Shown: one piece after another, positions 7,694 to 15,924 of the stretch
How positions within the stretch are numbered: the stretch's first letter is position 1
Layout of the letters: the number at the start of each line of letters is the position of its first letter
Source of the DNA: Amycolatopsis sp. MtRt-6
GTDB lineage: Bacteria; Actinomycetota; Actinomycetes; Mycobacteriales; Pseudonocardiaceae
Direction of reading: 5' to 3'
Length of the DNA: 64,000 bases
Assembly: GCF_017308975.1 (NCBI RefSeq)
Contig: NZ_JADWPD010000010.1
Coordinates: forward strand, 1-64,000
Made by a program: the position numbers and the translations under genes
Notes under the pieces: generated by a model
What the model saw: only the letters and a program-made list of their open reading frames with translations
Told to the model about the DNA's origin: nothing
The model's database searches: none

Positions 7694-7933
7694 ATGGCTG
7701 AGCGATTCGAGAACGGCGTCCCGGCTGATCGGCTGACCGGTGTCGCATGGCGCAAGGCGAGCTACAGCAACTTCAACGGCAACTGCGTCGAGGTCGCGCC
7801 GCTGTCCAACGGCGAGATCGCGATGCGCAACTCGCGCTTCCCGACCGGCCCGGCGCTCGTCTACACGCGTGTCGAGATGGCGGCGTTCCTGGCGGGCGCG
7901 AAGGACGGTGAATTCGACGATGTCCTCGGCTGA
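7694..7933 (+). CDS. DUF397 protein, partner of the WhiJ-like regulator
   Basis: This small acidic protein (79 aa) consists of one DUF397 domain: VAWRKASYSNFNGNCVEVAP, then an AMRNSRFPTGPALVYTRVE strand, and a C-terminal AAFLAGAKDGEFDD helix. DUF397 proteins are nearly confined to actinomycetes, and their genes typically follow HTH-DUF5753 regulators, acting as partner or antagonist of the DNA-binding protein. GAGAGGTGGGA precedes the ATG at 7694, which settles the start. Its 3' end overlaps the next gene by 14 nt, suggesting translational coupling. Confidence 0.9.
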   Translation: MAERFENGVPADRLTGVAWRKASYSNFNGNCVEVAPLSNGEIAMRNSRFPTGPALVYTRVEMAAFLAGAKDGEFDDVLG

Positions 7934-8225
7934 GGCCGTCGCCCCCGTCTTCGACATCGAGACCGGACTGCAGGAGCTGGTGGCCCGCGGCTACCAGTTC
8001 GTCCACCCCGCCGACGAGCGCGGCGAGGTCCTCGCCGTCGTCGGCGTGCGGGTGCACGATGACGTGGTGGACGTGGTCCGGCTCAACGCCGAGGACGACG
8101 TCGTGGCGACCAGGATGCCCGGCTCCGAGGAGAACATCTTCGAGCCGGAGCGGTGGCTGTGGCGCCGCCGCGGAGATGGTGCGCAGGTGCTGGCGGAGAT
8201 CCTCTCGCTGCCGGATGCGTGCTAG
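7920..8225 (+). CDS. Conserved hypothetical protein upstream of purF
   Basis: This 101-aa protein has no family I can name with certainty. It is acidic, has no signal peptide or membrane segment, and alternates strands and helices (YQFVHPADERGEVLAVVGVR, then DVVDVVRLNAEDDVVATRMP). The start ATG at 7920 lies inside the DUF397 gene, in a different frame and with a 14-nt overlap, and GGACGG lies upstream. It is followed 15 nt later by a strong stem-loop, so the DUF397 gene and this one form a transcription unit separate from purF. It may be a further member of the WhiJ-like set. Confidence 0.65.
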   Translation: MSSAEAVAPVFDIETGLQELVARGYQFVHPADERGEVLAVVGVRVHDDVVDVVRLNAEDDVVATRMPGSEENIFEPERWLWRRRGDGAQVLAEILSLPDAC

Positions 8226-8240
8226 CCGTGAAGACTTGCG

Positions 8241-8280
8241 GGCCCCGTCCGAAGTGGTCAGTGCCACGTCGGGCGGGGCC
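8241..8280 (+). terminator. Intrinsic terminator before purF
   Basis: A 40-nt stem-loop pairs GGCCCCGTCCGA with TCGGGCGGGGCC (12 bp, one G-T pair) and continues with an inner GTGG/CCAC stem around TCAGTG. It starts 15 nt after the preceding stop and ends about 20 nt before the TACACT box of purF. It lacks a U run. Confidence 0.75.
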
Positions 8281-8343
8281 TGGCTCATGACCGGACCGTC
8301 TACACTGAAACCGGCCTGACCACGTCTTCCCAGGAGCTCCTCG

Positions 8344-9870
8344 GTGGTTTCCGACCCGCAGCTCGTGTCCGACCAGCCCGAACCGGAACCCCGTGAGGAG
8401 TGTGGCGTCTTCGGCGTCTGGGCTCCCGGGGAAGAAGTCGCGAAGCTGACCTACTACGGCCTCTACGCCCTGCAGCACCGGGGCCAGGAGGCCGCCGGTA
8501 TCTCCGTCTCCGACGGCTCGCAGATCGTGGTCTTCAAGGACCTCGGCCTGGTCAGCCAGGTGTTCGACGAGCAGATCCTGCAGTCGCTGCAGGGACACAT
8601 CGCCGTCGGGCACTGCCGGTACTCGACCACCGGCGCGACCATCTGGGAGAACGCCCAGCCGATCTTCCGCACCACCGAGACCGGCAGCGGCCTCTCCTTC
8701 GCGCACAACGGCAACCTGGTCAACACCGCCGAGTTGCGTGAACGCACCATCGCCGCGGGGCTCAAGCCGCACGCGGGCCTGACCGGCTCGTCCAGCGACT
8801 CCGACCTGATCTGCGGCCTGCTCGCCGCGAACGCCGCCGACAAGGGCATCGAGGCCGCGGCCATGGAGCTGCTGCCCACCCTGAAGGGCGCTTTCTGCCT
8901 GGTGTTCTCCGACGAGAACACGCTGTACGCGGCGCGCGACCCGCACGGCGTGCACCCGCTGGTGCTCGGCAGGCTCGAGCGCGGCTGGGTCGTCTCGAGC
9001 GAGACGGCGGGCCTCGACATCGTCGGCGCGTCGTTCGTCCGCGAGGTCGAGCCGGGCGAGCTGATCGCGATCGACGCCGAGGGCCTGCGCTCCTCGCGGT
9101 TCGCGAACCCGGACCCCAAGGGCTGCGTCTTCGAGTACGTCTACCTGGCCCGCCCCGACACCACGATCGCCGGTCGCGGCGTGCACGCCACCCGCGTCGA
9201 GATCGGCCGTCGGCTCGCCGCCGAGCAGCCGGTCGAGGCCGACCTGGTGATGCCGGTGCCGGAGTCGGGCACCCCGGCCGCGATCGGCTACGCGCAGGGC
9301 TCCGGCATCCCCTACGGCACCGGCCTGGTGAAGAACGCCTACGTCGGGCGCACCTTCATCCAGCCGTCCCAGACCATCCGCCAGCTGGGCATCCGGCTCA
9401 AGCTGAACCCCCTGCGCGACGTCATCCGCGGCAAGCGCCTGGTCGTGGTGGACGACTCGATCGTCCGCGGCAACACCCAGCGCGCGCTCGTCCGGATGCT
9501 GCGGGAGGCCGGCGCGCTCGAGGTGCACGTCCGGATCGCGTCGCCGCCGGTGCGCTGGCCGTGCTTCTACGGCATCGACTTCGCGTCGCGGGCCGAACTG
9601 GTCGCGAACGGCGTCGACACCGACGGCATCAGGCGCTCGATCGGAGCCGACTCCCTGGGCTACATTTCGCTGGACGGCCTGGTCGCGGCCACGGAACAGC
9701 CGAAGTCGCGGCTGTGCACGGCGTGCTTCTCGGGCGAGTACCCGATCCCGCTGCCGGAAGACGCGCTGATCGGGAAACACCTGCTCGAAAGCCTCGACGC
9801 GGTCAATGGCAAGGCGACCCCCGTCAGCCCCGCCGGGTACGGTGCCGAGGACGCCGTCCGGCGTCCCTGA
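8344..9870 (+). CDS. purF: Amidophosphoribosyltransferase
   Basis: This enzyme makes 5-phosphoribosylamine from PRPP and glutamine, the first committed step of purine synthesis. The 508-aa protein has a 19-residue propeptide ending in REE, then Cys20 in CGVFGV, the N-terminal nucleophile of the glutaminase domain. The PRPP motif VVVDDSIVRGNTQ lies near residues 367-379. Four Cys at about 261, 407, 458 and 461 (GCVFEY, PCFYG, CTAC) match the ligands of the B. subtilis-type Fe-S enzyme, so it is probably the [4Fe-4S], propeptide-processed class. It starts with GTG after AGGAG, with a TACACT -10 candidate at 8301-8306. purM follows 28 bp downstream. Confidence 0.98.
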   Translation: MVSDPQLVSDQPEPEPREECGVFGVWAPGEEVAKLTYYGLYALQHRGQEAAGISVSDGSQIVVFKDLGLVSQVFDEQILQSLQGHIAVGHCRYSTTGATIWENAQPIFRTTETGSGLSFAHNGNLVNTAELRERTIAAGLKPHAGLTGSSSDSDLICGLLAANAADKGIEAAAMELLPTLKGAFCLVFSDENTLYAARDPHGVHPLVLGRLERGWVVSSETAGLDIVGASFVREVEPGELIAIDAEGLRSSRFANPDPKGCVFEYVYLARPDTTIAGRGVHATRVEIGRRLAAEQPVEADLVMPVPESGTPAAIGYAQGSGIPYGTGLVKNAYVGRTFIQPSQTIRQLGIRLKLNPLRDVIRGKRLVVVDDSIVRGNTQRALVRMLREAGALEVHVRIASPPVRWPCFYGIDFASRAELVANGVDTDGIRRSIGADSLGYISLDGLVAATEQPKSRLCTACFSGEYPIPLPEDALIGKHLLESLDAVNGKATPVSPAGYGAEDAVRRP

Positions 9871-9898
9871 GTTCCTTCCAGTAGGGAGTCCGTCCATC

Positions 9899-10969
<1,071 letters not shown>

Positions 10970-11001
10970 TATTCCGTCGACCCGGCTGTCACACTTGAGG
11001 T

Positions 11002-11433
11002 GTGGCAGCCGAGGACGTGGTGGTCGGCTCCCGGTTCGTGATCCCGGGAGCCGAGTTGAGCGAGCGCTTTTCGCGGTCGTCCGGCCCGGGCGGGCAGGGC
11101 GTGAACACCACCGACTCGCGCGTGGAGCTGTCGTTCGACGTCGCTTCGTCGCCGTCGATCCCCGAACACCTGCGTGACCGGCTGCTGACCGGGCTCGGCT
11201 CGCGGCTGGTCGACGGCGTCCTGACGATCGCCGCCAGCGAGCACCGGTCGCAGCTGCAGAACCGCGAGGCCGCGCGTGGGCGGCTGGCGAACCTGCTGAT
11301 GGACGCGTCGGCCCCGCCGCCCGCCAAGCGGCGCCCCACGAAGCCCTCGCGGGGTTCCAAGGAGCGCCGCCTGGCGTCGAAGAAGCGCCGGAGCGACGTG
11401 AAGAAAGGCCGCTCCGGCCGCTTCGACGACTAA
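11002..11433 (+). CDS. arfB: Alternative ribosome-rescue factor ArfB (YaeJ family)
   Basis: This 143-aa protein frees peptides from ribosomes stalled on truncated mRNA by hydrolysing peptidyl-tRNA. The catalytic GGQ loop is intact in SSGPGGQGVNTTDSRVEL (about residues 27-44). The domain resembles release-factor domain 3, and a basic C-terminal tail (KRRPTKPSRGSKERR and on) matches the positively charged tail that enters the mRNA channel in ArfB. It has a GTG start 32 bp after purM. The stop overlaps the stop of the convergent acetyltransferase by 4 nt. Confidence 0.92.
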   Translation: MAAEDVVVGSRFVIPGAELSERFSRSSGPGGQGVNTTDSRVELSFDVASSPSIPEHLRDRLLTGLGSRLVDGVLTIAASEHRSQLQNREAARGRLANLLMDASAPPPAKRRPTKPSRGSKERRLASKKRRSDVKKGRSGRFDD

Positions 11434-12179
11434 CTCAGAGAGAGGTGCACGCACTCGCCCGCCGGCCGGTAGCCGACGCGGGCGTAGACGTTCCCGATCC
11501 CCAGGTCGCCGGGGGTGAGGAACGCCGTGTGCGCGCCGGCCTCGTGGACCGCGCGGGTGAGGTGCGCGGTGAGCGCCGCGGCGATCCCGCGGCCGCGGTA
11601 CGGCTCGAGCACGGCGATCCCGGCGATCTCGGTGGTGCCGTCGACGATTTCGAGTGCGAGCCCGCCGCCGACCACGGCCCCGGTGGTGTCGTCCGCCGCC
11701 AGGAGGTGCCGCACGCCGGCTTCGAGACCGGCCTTCAGCTGTTCGACCTCGGCGTCGCCGACCTCCGCGGGTTCACCGAACGCGGTGTTCTGCGCTGCCC
11801 GCATCTGCCGCAGATCGTCGTCGGACTCCGGCGTGCGCAGCCGGATCCCGGCCGGGGCCGCCTTGTCGACGCGCTCGGACGGCGCGCACGTCATCAGCGG
11901 CACCCGCCGTTCGAGCTCGTACCCGGCGTCGACCAGCAGTTTCTCCAGGTCGGGAGCGACGTCGGTGAAGTACTCCAGCCGCGGGAGCAGGTCCCGCCGC
12001 CGGTACGCCTCGGTCAGCGCGTCGATCTCGGCCGAAGTCGGCTGCGCGTCGTCGTCCGGGATCGCGTAGTTGAGCATCGGGTGCTTGTTCGACGAGTAGG
12101 TGGCGAGGAACGGGCCGACCCGTTCGGTCTCCCGGCCGCGTGGCGCCGTCGTGCGGACATAGGTCTGAATGACAGACAT
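11430..12179 (-). CDS. GNAT-family N-acetyltransferase
   Basis: This 249-aa protein has a divergent N-terminal half and a clear C-terminal GNAT fold: EIAGIAVLEPYRGRGIAAAL contains the acetyl-CoA pyrophosphate-binding R-G-x-G-I-A motif, followed by AFLTPGDLGIGNVYARVGYR. The substrate cannot be deduced. ATG 12179 is preceded by AAAGG at good spacing; a longer open frame exists upstream but reads as non-coding. It is convergent with arfB, and the 175-bp gap upstream to the VanZ gene holds no recognisable feature. Confidence 0.85.
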   Translation of the reverse strand: MSVIQTYVRTTAPRGRETERVGPFLATYSSNKHPMLNYAIPDDDAQPTSAEIDALTEAYRRRDLLPRLEYFTDVAPDLEKLLVDAGYELERRVPLMTCAPSERVDKAAPAGIRLRTPESDDDLRQMRAAQNTAFGEPAEVGDAEVEQLKAGLEAGVRHLLAADDTTGAVVGGGLALEIVDGTTEIAGIAVLEPYRGRGIAAALTAHLTRAVHEAGAHTAFLTPGDLGIGNVYARVGYRPAGECVHLSLS

Positions 12180-12354
12180 GTGAGCCTTTCGAAAGCATGT
12201 CAAGGAACCGCAGCCCTCGGCAGCGGGCATGCGGGCAGGTCGCTGGGCGTCGGGCCTAGCGGGGGCCGACGCCGGAAGCGGCGCCAGGCATAGGCAGTCA
12301 TTCCTTGACTCGAAGGGGCTCTTCAGGCCCATGGTCGCACGGCCGGCAACCGGT

Positions 12355-13011
12355 TTACCGGCGTTCCGGGTGCGCGATGGCCGCGTAGCGCGTGTCCCAC
12401 ACCGATCTCGGAACCCGCAGCCTGAGCGTCGGAGCTTCGCAAATCGTGCGGCGCGGCAGCGGGATCGCCACCGGTACCGGCGGCTGCGTGTCCAGCCGGC
12501 GCCAGCCCCGGCGGCTGAGAGCCGCGCCGAGCGTCGCGCCCGCCGTGTTGAGCAGGACGTCGTCGGCCGACGTCACGCGGCCGGTGTGGATCAGATATTG
12601 CGTACCCTCCACCAGCACGGACACGATCAACGCGGCCAGCGCGATCCGCGGCAGCATGCGCAGGCCGCGGACCCGCAGCGGCAGCAGCGCGCCGAGCGGG
12701 CAGAGCAGCAGGACGTTGCCGATCACCTGCCAGAGTGATCCGTCGCTGCTGAACGCCGCGGTGATGTCGGCACCCGGTACGAGGTCGAGCGTGCTGTCCG
12801 CGGAGTCGCCGACGGGCATGATGACCAGGCAAAACACCAGGAAGGCGACGAGGGACACGGCACAGTCGACGGCGGCCGTCGCGCTCGCGCGGCGGGCGGC
12901 CATTCTTCGGCGCCGCCGCGCCGCGAGCAGTGGCCACGCGATCAGCGCGTACGGCAGCGCGATGGCCGAAATCGGAATCATCCCCCAGAAGGCGCGCAGC
13001 AGAGCTTCCAT
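12355..13011 (-). CDS. VanZ-family membrane protein
   Basis: This 218-aa integral membrane protein has four or five hydrophobic helices and the VanZ-like core: NVLLLCPLGALLPLR, VSVLVEGTQYLIHTGRVTSADDVLLNTAGATLG. The family is named for a teicoplanin-resistance accessory protein, but most members, including this type, have unknown roles. The C-terminal ~45 residues are Pro/Arg-rich. No van genes are nearby, so a resistance role is not implied. Confidence 0.85.
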   Translation of the reverse strand: MEALLRAFWGMIPISAIALPYALIAWPLLAARRRRRMAARRASATAAVDCAVSLVAFLVFCLVIMPVGDSADSTLDLVPGADITAAFSSDGSLWQVIGNVLLLCPLGALLPLRVRGLRMLPRIALAALIVSVLVEGTQYLIHTGRVTSADDVLLNTAGATLGAALSRRGWRRLDTQPPVPVAIPLPRRTICEAPTLRLRVPRSVWDTRYAAIAHPERR

Positions 13012-13179
13012 GCGCTTCCCTTCTCGAACCCCTCAAGATCATCGGTGCGCGATGAAACAACCCTTCCCAAGATCACCTTCGCATCACGAGATCGACTCGG
13101 CACTCCGAGTGGACCGCACTATTCGGTGATCTTTCCGGTGGCGCCGTTTGTTCTGCCGTGGTTCGGTCAGGGGGTGCAC

Positions 13180-13216
13180 TGTCCACAGTGGAAACTGTGG
13201 ACAACTCTGTGGATGA
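13180..13216. other. DnaA-box-like cluster within a hairpin
   Basis: The 267-bp gap 13012-13278 has no gene. In it TGTCCACAG (13180-13188) and CTGTGGACA (13195-13203) form a perfect 9-bp inverted repeat around a 6-nt loop. The right arm contains TGTGGACAA, the exact reverse of the actinobacterial DnaA box TTGTCCACA; the left arm is an 8/9 match and TGTGGATGA at 13208-13216 is a near match. dnaA and dnaN are not present, so this is not oriC. It could be a DnaA titration or regulatory site, or a transcriptional hairpin. Confidence 0.45.
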
Positions 13217-13278
13217 ATTCCGGGGACAAGCAGGAAAGTGTTGTGGCGCAAGAAAAAGGCGGGAAACTGCCCTGTGTA

Positions 13279-14187
13279 CTACTTCGCGGCCAGTTGTCGT
13301 GCCTGGTCGAGCAGAACCTGCAGGTGCAGGCCGCGCCGGACGTCACAGGGGTGCGAAGTCGTCCCGCTCGCGATCATCGCGGCGAAATCGTCGAGCAACG
13401 CGGTGTAGGACTCCTGTGCCGAGCCCGGTTTGCGCCCGAGCGTCCGGTAACCGTGCTCGCCCCAGACCGCGACCTCGACGACGGTCGGCTGCACCGGCAA
13501 CCGCAGCGAGAGCGTGGCCGTGCTGATCACGCCGCCCTCGTGGGCCAGCATCAGGTGCCAGAGGTCGCCGGGGCTCTGCCGGGCCGCCACGACCTCGGTG
13601 ATCGGGCCGAGCGCGGCGTCCAGCATGTCGAGCGCGTGCGGGCCGATGTCGAAGAGCGCGCCGCCGTCGTCCTGCCGCCACGCCGAGGCGGCGTACTGGC
13701 CGCCGAGCAGGGAGCCGGACAGCCAGCGCGCGCCGCCGCCTGCCCAGCCGCCCGCCTGGGCGAGGCCGGCGAGCCACTCCTGGGTCTGCGCCGAGTAGCG
13801 CAGCGTCAGCACGACGAGCGCGGCGACACCCGCGCCCGCGACCGCGTCGGCCAGCCGTCGCGCGCCCTCGAGGTCGGCGGCGATGGGCTTCTCGAGGATC
13901 AGGTGCTTGCCGGCTTCGGCCGCACGCACGCCCAGCTCCGCCTGCACGGACGGCGGCACGGCGAACGCCACCGCGTCGACCTGCGAGAACAGCTCTTCGA
14001 CGCTGTCGGTGGCTGTCGCGCAGTGCGTCTCCGCAAGCGTTTGCGCCGCCTCCGGGCGCCGGGCCCAGACCGCGGTCAGCGCGGTGCCGGGGTGATCCGC
14101 GAGCCCGGGTGCGTGGATCGTCGTCGCCCACGGGCCGGCGCCGATGAGGCCGACGCGCAGCTGTCCGTCCGCGATGAGCTGTCCCAC
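13279..14187 (-). CDS. Gfo/Idh/MocA-family oxidoreductase
   Basis: The protein has 302 aa. The N-terminal Rossmann fold carries LRVGLIGAGPWATTIHAPGL (about residues 11-30). The family EKP motif is present in LILEKPIAADL, which positions the catalytic Lys, and the C-terminal alpha/beta domain includes DIGPHALDMLDAALG with the conserved His. These enzymes oxidise or reduce sugars, inositols or related alcohols with NAD(P); the substrate cannot be told. The GTG start at 14187 lies 7 nt after a TAGACT box, so the transcript is probably leaderless. It is divergent from the ECF-associated gene at 14253. Confidence 0.85.
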   Translation of the reverse strand: MGQLIADGQLRVGLIGAGPWATTIHAPGLADHPGTALTAVWARRPEAAQTLAETHCATATDSVEELFSQVDAVAFAVPPSVQAELGVRAAEAGKHLILEKPIAADLEGARRLADAVAGAGVAALVVLTLRYSAQTQEWLAGLAQAGGWAGGGARWLSGSLLGGQYAASAWRQDDGGALFDIGPHALDMLDAALGPITEVVAARQSPGDLWHLMLAHEGGVISTATLSLRLPVQPTVVEVAVWGEHGYRTLGRKPGSAQESYTALLDDFAAMIASGTTSHPCDVRRGLHLQVLLDQARQLAAK

Positions 14188-14252
14188 GGCCCGCAGTCTA
14201 GGTGTGTCCCGAGTCGCTCCGGAACCGCGTCCGGGCTGGTTAAGGTTCTTGC

Positions 14253-14873
14253 ATGATCGCCTCCCGCCTCGCCGTTGTCTGCGCTCTTCTGTTCGGTGCC
14301 GCCTTCGTGGGGGCCGCACCCGCTTCGGCGGCGGGCACCGACGGGGCCTGCCCGGAGGGCGGCGGCGTGACGGTGGTCGTCGACTTCGGCGACCTCGGCC
14401 CCGGAACATTGATCCGCTGCGCCCCGGGAACACCGGCGAACGGCATCGCCGCCCTGCGGGAAGCCGGGATCGAGGTGGCCGGTTCGCAGAAGTACGGCCT
14501 CGCCGTGGCTTGCCGGATCAACGGGCAGCCCGGTCCCGCCGTCGAGTCCTGCGCGGGGATGCCGTCGGCGACGGCCTACTGGAGCTACTGGCACGCCTCC
14601 GCCGGGGGCAGCTGGACGTCGAGCCAGGAAGGTGCCCAGACGGCGAAGCCGGCGTCCGGTGGGTTCGAGGGGTGGGCGTTCGCGCGGCCGAAGTCGGCGA
14701 ACGACCTCCCGGCGCCGCCGCGTGTGCCGCCGGTGCGCCAGGCGTCCTCGCCGGCGCCCGTGGCCGCTGACCAGGGCAGTTCGTTCCCGTGGGGCCTGGT
14801 CATCGGAGCCGGTGTGATCGTGCTGGTCGGCGGCGCGGGGATCGTCGTCGCCCGGCGCCGGCGTGCGCAGTAG
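14253..14873 (+). CDS. Secreted, membrane-anchored protein of the ECF transporter operon (DUF4430/transcobalamin-like layout)
   Basis: This 206-aa protein has a signal peptide (MIASRLAVVCALLFG, cleavage near ASA), an extracytoplasmic domain, a Pro-rich linker and a C-terminal transmembrane helix followed by ARRRRAQ. The domain contains IRCAPGTPANGIAALREAG, four Cys, and an aromatic block YWSYWHASAGGSWTSS. This resembles DUF4430-type domains related to the ligand-binding part of transcobalamin, which accompany ECF vitamin transporters in Gram-positives. It likely captures the vitamin at the cell surface. The ATG lies 6 nt after TAAGGT, so the operon mRNA is probably leaderless. It overlaps the T-component gene by 11 nt. 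Confidence 0.7.
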   Translation: MIASRLAVVCALLFGAAFVGAAPASAAGTDGACPEGGGVTVVVDFGDLGPGTLIRCAPGTPANGIAALREAGIEVAGSQKYGLAVACRINGQPGPAVESCAGMPSATAYWSYWHASAGGSWTSSQEGAQTAKPASGGFEGWAFARPKSANDLPAPPRVPPVRQASSPAPVAADQGSSFPWGLVIGAGVIVLVGGAGIVVARRRRAQ

Positions 14874-15924
14874 GGCGCTGCACCCCGGCGCCTGGTGGGC
14901 CTGGGCACTCGCGCTGGCCGTCGCCGCCAGCCGGACGACGAACCCGCTGCTGCTCGGCCTGATCATCGCCGTCGCGGGGTTCGTCGTCGCGAACCGGCGG
15001 AGTGACGCGCCCTGGGCGCTGGCGTTCCGGCTGTACGTCTACGTCGGCGCGCTGATCGTCGCCTCGCGGGTGCTGTTCCGGATCCTGATCGGCGGCGACG
15101 ACGGCGGGCACGTGCTGTTCACGCTGCCGCGGATCCCGCTCGCCGCCGGGCTGTCCCTGTTCGGGCCGACGTCGGCGGAGGCGCTGCTTGGCGGCTTCTA
15201 CGACGGCCTCCGGCTGGCGACGATGGTCGTGTGCGTCGGCGCGGCGAACGCCCTGGCCAACCCGAAACGCCTGCTCAAAGCAGTCCCGGGGGCACTCTAC
15301 GAGGTGGGCACGGCGGTGACGGTGGCGTTGACGGTCGCCCCGCAGCTCGTCGAGAGCGTGCAGCGCGTGCGGCGGGCCCGCCGGCTGCGGGCGGGCCCCG
15401 GGCGCGGGCTGCGGGCGGTCAAGGGCATCGTGGTGCCGGTGCTGGAGGACGCGATGGACCGGTCCCTGCGGCTGGCGGCCGCGATGGACTCCCGTGGCTA
15501 CGGTCGCCGGGCGTATCTCGGGACGCGGCTGCGGGTGCTGATCGCGTCCTGCGTCCTGTCCGGGCTGGTCGGCGTGTGCGTCGGCGTCTACGGCGTGCTC
15601 GACGGGACGTCGTCCTGGCTCGGCGTGCCGCTGCTGGCGGCGGGGCTGGTCGTAGCCGTCGTGGGCTTCGTCCTCGGCGGCCGCCGGGTGCGGCGGACGG
15701 CGTACCGGCCGGATCCGTGGCGCTGGCCGGAGACGCTGGTCGTCGCGGCCGGCGTCGGCGCGTGCGCGCTGCTGTTCGTCACCGCGCGGATCGACCCGGA
15801 GCGGCTGTTCCCGTCGCTGAGCCCGTTGCGCTGGCCGGAGGTTTCCTGGGCCCACGCGTTGTCCGTGCTGGTGGCGGTGCTGCCGGCGTTCGTCGCGCCC
15901 CGTGTGTCGGAGGTTGTCCGGTGA
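14863..15924 (+). CDS. ECF transporter T component (CbiQ-like permease)
   Basis: This 353-aa membrane protein is the coupling subunit of an energy-coupling factor importer. It has about eight hydrophobic helices and two coupling motifs for the ATPase: RRARRLRAG (about residue 170) and AMDSRGYGRR (about 206), the latter being the typical Ala-Arg-Gly signature of T components. It starts with GTG inside the preceding gene, and its TGA overlaps the GTG of the ATPase gene by 4 nt, so the subunits are translationally coupled. Confidence 0.9.
   Translation: MRSRALHPGAWWAWALALAVAASRTTNPLLLGLIIAVAGFVVANRRSDAPWALAFRLYVYVGALIVASRVLFRILIGGDDGGHVLFTLPRIPLAAGLSLFGPTSAEALLGGFYDGLRLATMVVCVGAANALANPKRLLKAVPGALYEVGTAVTVALTVAPQLVESVQRVRRARRLRAGPGRGLRAVKGIVVPVLEDAMDRSLRLAAAMDSRGYGRRAYLGTRLRVLIASCVLSGLVGVCVGVYGVLDGTSSWLGVPLLAAGLVVAVVGFVLGGRRVRRTAYRPDPWRWPETLVVAAGVGACALLFVTARIDPERLFPSLSPLRWPEVSWAHALSVLVAVLPAFVAPRVSEVVR

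Noticed and set aside
13180..13216. Chromosomal replication origin
   Set aside because: Only three DnaA-like boxes and no dnaA, dnaN, gyrB or recF genes; oriC would have many boxes over several hundred bp.
14188..14252. Cobalamin riboswitch before the ECF operon
   Set aside because: Only 65 bp separate two divergent start codons, with promoter boxes adjacent to each; a ~200-nt riboswitch cannot fit.
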